DNA of 64,000 nucleotides from Gottfriedia luciferensis (GTDB lineage: Bacteria > Bacillota > Bacilli > Bacillales > Bacillaceae_G), in NCBI RefSeq assembly GCF_001712755.1, contig NZ_MDKC01000032.1, forward strand, positions 124,001-188,000. Reading direction: 5' to 3'. Below are positions 62,327 through 64,000 of the stretch, piece after piece. The notes beneath the pieces are model-generated. The model was not told the DNA's origin. It searched no databases and saw only the letters and a program-made list of their open reading frames with translations. The position numbers and the translations under genes are program-made. Each line of letters opens with the position of its first letter. Position 1 is the first letter of the stretch.

Positions 62327-62938
62327 ATGAATCATTTTACAAATACAAAGTTGATTAGACCTAAAATTCTATATTATGGAACACCCGTAATTTTACTAAA
62401 TACATTGAATGAGGATGGGACAGTTAATATTAGCCCGATGTCCTCTTCATGGGCTTTAGGAGATTGCATAATATTAGGAATTGGACTTGGCGGGAAAGCA
62501 ATTGAAAATTTACAGCGACATCCTGAATGTGTAATCAATGTACCTAGCCCTTTATTATGGGAGAATGTTGAATTTTTAGCCCCTTTTACGGGAAAAAATC
62601 CCGTTCCTGATACTAAGAAAAATATAGGATTTTCATATAAAAAAGAAAAATACAATATTAGTAAATTAACCGCTACAGAGTCACAAACCGTAAAACCTAC
62701 ACGAATAGCAGAATGCCCAATTCAAATCGAGGCAATTGTAAAGCACATTCGTATCCCTGAACATTCACCTGATTTTGCAATTGTTGAGACACATGTTTTA
62801 CATGTACATGCTCATAATGAAATCATCATTGAAGAAAATCATATTGATCCAAATAAATGGAGTCCACTAATATACAATTTCCGTCATTATTTCGGTCTCG
62901 GAAATCAGTTAGGTAAAACTTTTCGTTCGGAAATATAG
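62327..62938 (+). CDS. Flavin reductase-like FMN-binding protein
   Basis: A 203-residue split-barrel protein of the flavin reductase-like family. NISPMSSSWALGDCIILGIG (FMN site) and HPECVINVPSPLLWENVE are typical of these proteins, which bind FMN and may reduce it with NAD(P)H for partner oxygenases. The ATG at 62327 follows AGGAGG; an in-frame upstream start is poorer. The gene is divergent from an ArsR-type regulator. Confidence 0.85.
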   Translation: MNHFTNTKLIRPKILYYGTPVILLNTLNEDGTVNISPMSSSWALGDCIILGIGLGGKAIENLQRHPECVINVPSPLLWENVEFLAPFTGKNPVPDTKKNIGFSYKKEKYNISKLTATESQTVKPTRIAECPIQIEAIVKHIRIPEHSPDFAIVETHVLHVHAHNEIIIEENHIDPNKWSPLIYNFRHYFGLGNQLGKTFRSEI

Positions 62939-62955
62939 TAAAAAACTAAAATATA

Positions 62956-62994
62956 AAGTTAGATTCCAACTTGTAAGGAATCTGACTTTTATAT
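62956..62994 (+). terminator. Terminator of the flavin reductase-like gene
   Basis: Stem AAGTtAGATTCC / GGAATCTgACTT followed by TTATATTTT. Confidence 0.8.
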
Positions 62995-63023
62995 TTTAGA
63001 AGGAAAAACAGGTAAAAAAGAAT

Positions 63024-63060
63024 TAATTTTTGTACCTCAACAATCACAAGCTGAGGTACA
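63024..63060 (-). terminator. Terminator of the L7/L12-like gene
   Basis: Nine-base-pair stem TGTACCTCA / TGAGGTACA followed by AAAAATTAATTC on the minus strand; the U-tract is weak. Confidence 0.6.
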
Positions 63061-63068
63061 ATTCTTCA

Positions 63069-63356
63069 CTAACTCGCAACCATTTTTAAAGCATCAACAT
63101 ATTGTTTTGCTTCTAATAATGAAAGACCTAAAACACTTCTAACTTCTCTAATTGCTTGAATTTCTTTTCCTTCTTGTAAAAGTTTACGTATATCATTATT
63201 AATTGGATGTTCTGGGACTTCTACTACTTTAGCAATCTGATCTAAAGTAATCTTTATATTTTTCATTCGATTCTCTAGTTTGTTAAGTTTATCAATAACC
63301 GTTGTAAAAAGTACAAAAACTATGACTAACACTAATCCAAGTAACGTAAATTCCAC
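63069..63356 (-). CDS. Membrane-anchored protein with ribosomal L7/L12 C-terminal-like domain
   Basis: A 95-residue protein: one N-terminal membrane helix (FTLLGLVLVIVFVLFTTVI), a short linker helix (KLNKLENRMKNI), and a C-terminal domain IQAIREVRSVLGLSLLEAKQYVD, the L7/L12 C-terminal fold motif. That domain normally recruits translation factors; anchored forms are known in Bacillus without assigned function. The best start is GTG at 63356, eight bases after AGGG; GTG 63365 is possible. Upstream 63366-63600 shows no feature. Confidence 0.8.
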   Translation of the reverse strand: MEFTLLGLVLVIVFVLFTTVIDKLNKLENRMKNIKITLDQIAKVVEVPEHPINNDIRKLLQEGKEIQAIREVRSVLGLSLLEAKQYVDALKMVAS

Positions 63357-63597
63357 GCTAATCACCCTATCTATTTATATATTTTTAACATTATTGAATA
63401 TCATTATATTTTTTTTCAAAGAGTTCTAATGGCATAGTGAACTTAGTTGTTTTTCACTCTTCCAATAAATGATAATTTCTACTTGATTCCCTTTCTTCTC
63501 AACTTCTAGTAAAGCATTCCCCCCTTTATCTCTTATTGAGACGAAACGAGTAAATATACTACTTCAAGTATACGTAAATTTTAGTTATATAAAGATA

Positions 63598-63633
63598 AAA
63601 CAAAAAATCGTCATTTCTATAAATGACGATTTT
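63598..63633 (-). terminator. Terminator of hisC
   Basis: Ten-base-pair stem AATCGTCATT / AATGACGATT followed by TTTTGTTTTATC on the minus strand. Confidence 0.85.
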
Positions 63634-63641
63634 CCAATTAA

Positions 63642-64000
63642 TTAGATTGTAGAAGTATTTTTCGTTAATGCTGGCTTTAAATGTAAGATTAGTCCTTCAT
63701 TTTCAGCAGCAGTTCCGATTGTAATTCGAATTCCATTAGGGAATGCACGGATAATGTATCCTTTTGATTCTAGATCTTTAAAGATTTCTTGGCTATTTTC
63801 AAGTGAAACAAATATAAAGTTTGCTTGAGATGGGTAGTATTCGATTCCATAACTGTTGAAAAACTCTTCGTATTGTTCCATGCCTTTTTTATTTTGTTCA
63901 ACACAGTTTTTAATAAAGACTTGGTCTTCAAGTGCTGCTATTGCTGCAACTTGAGATAACATTGAAGTGTTGAATGGTAGTCTAGCGATATTTAATTCTT
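63642..64000 (-). CDS. hisC: Histidinol-phosphate aminotransferase, C-terminal fragment
   Basis: The last 119 codons of a class I/II PLP aminotransferase that runs off the right edge. ARLPFNTSMLSQVAAIAALED, YEEFFNSYGIEYYPSQANFIFV and GYIIRAFPNGIRITIGTAAEN are the HisC C-terminal pattern, including the substrate-phosphate-binding Arg in IRITIGT. It supplies the one step missing from the his operon. In the same direction, but more than 2.6 kb upstream and with its own terminator, so not co-transcribed. It could also serve tyrosine or phenylalanine. Confidence 0.88.
   Translation of the reverse strand, partial: ELNIARLPFNTSMLSQVAAIAALEDQVFIKNCVEQNKKGMEQYEEFFNSYGIEYYPSQANFIFVSLENSQEIFKDLESKGYIIRAFPNGIRITIGTAAENEGLILHLKPALTKNTSTI

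Overview
The window is AT-rich chromosomal DNA of a spore-forming Bacillaceae (Bacillus-like) organism. Evidence is the strong GGAGG ribosome binding sites, frequent TTG/GTG starts, Gram-positive promoters and U-tract terminators, S-box and cobalamin riboswitches, CodY/CcpA/GntR-style control, a gntRKP operon with the gnt operator known from B. subtilis, and an SR1P-like peptide. No rRNA, tRNA, CRISPR array, complete insertion sequence or prophage was seen. Genus cannot be fixed from the sequence alone.

Layout. 1-400: 5' end of a methionine/cysteine gene with promoter, SAM riboswitch and terminator. 415-7950: XPD/DinG-type helicase with a nuclease-like N-terminus, a YcxB-like protein, and a heterodimeric multidrug ABC exporter preceded by a leader ORF and two tandem terminators (bmrBCD-like attenuation). 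7949-13200: oligo-1,6-glucosidase, L,D-transpeptidase, M42 aminopeptidase, a membrane protein. 13300-18900: a stretch with three frameshifted genes (UPF0158, RDD, GH5), an FAD monooxygenase, two orphan membrane or exported proteins, and an SR1P-like small protein. 19000-28800: housekeeping and accessory enzymes (Nudix, VOC, sugar dehydrogenase-like propeller, UPF0060, MaoC, aldehyde dehydrogenase, YitT), then an ABC-F protein with a leader attenuator and an acyl-CoA thioesterase. 28800-33300: a cobalamin riboswitch that leads only to a 17-codon ORF and a terminator, then amino-acid permeases. 33300-41330: TauE exporter with a TrmB regulator, MATE exporter with a MarR regulator and four copies of its likely operator, gluconate operon. 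41490-53350: integrase scrap, rmuC, S53 sedolisin, a TPR-dynamin GTPase, small hydrophilic proteins, acetyltransferases, DinB. 53480-61050: complete hisZGDB-HAF-IE-J operon. 61180-64000: small membrane protein, ArsR regulator divergent from a flavin reductase, an L7/L12-like membrane protein and the end of hisC, which completes the histidine pathway outside the operon.

Most notable: the his operon starts with a good sigma-A promoter, an 18-codon leader peptide with three consecutive His codons, mutually exclusive hairpins and an intrinsic terminator, so it looks like ribosome-mediated attenuation in a Firmicute rather than a T-box. At the other end of the same operon, five exact 52-bp repeats each carry a hairpin, and one copy has a compensatory base change in both arms. 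Two dispersed repeat families (a GCAATTAAA-phased element in two copies and a GC-rich palindromic element in three) fill several intergenic regions.
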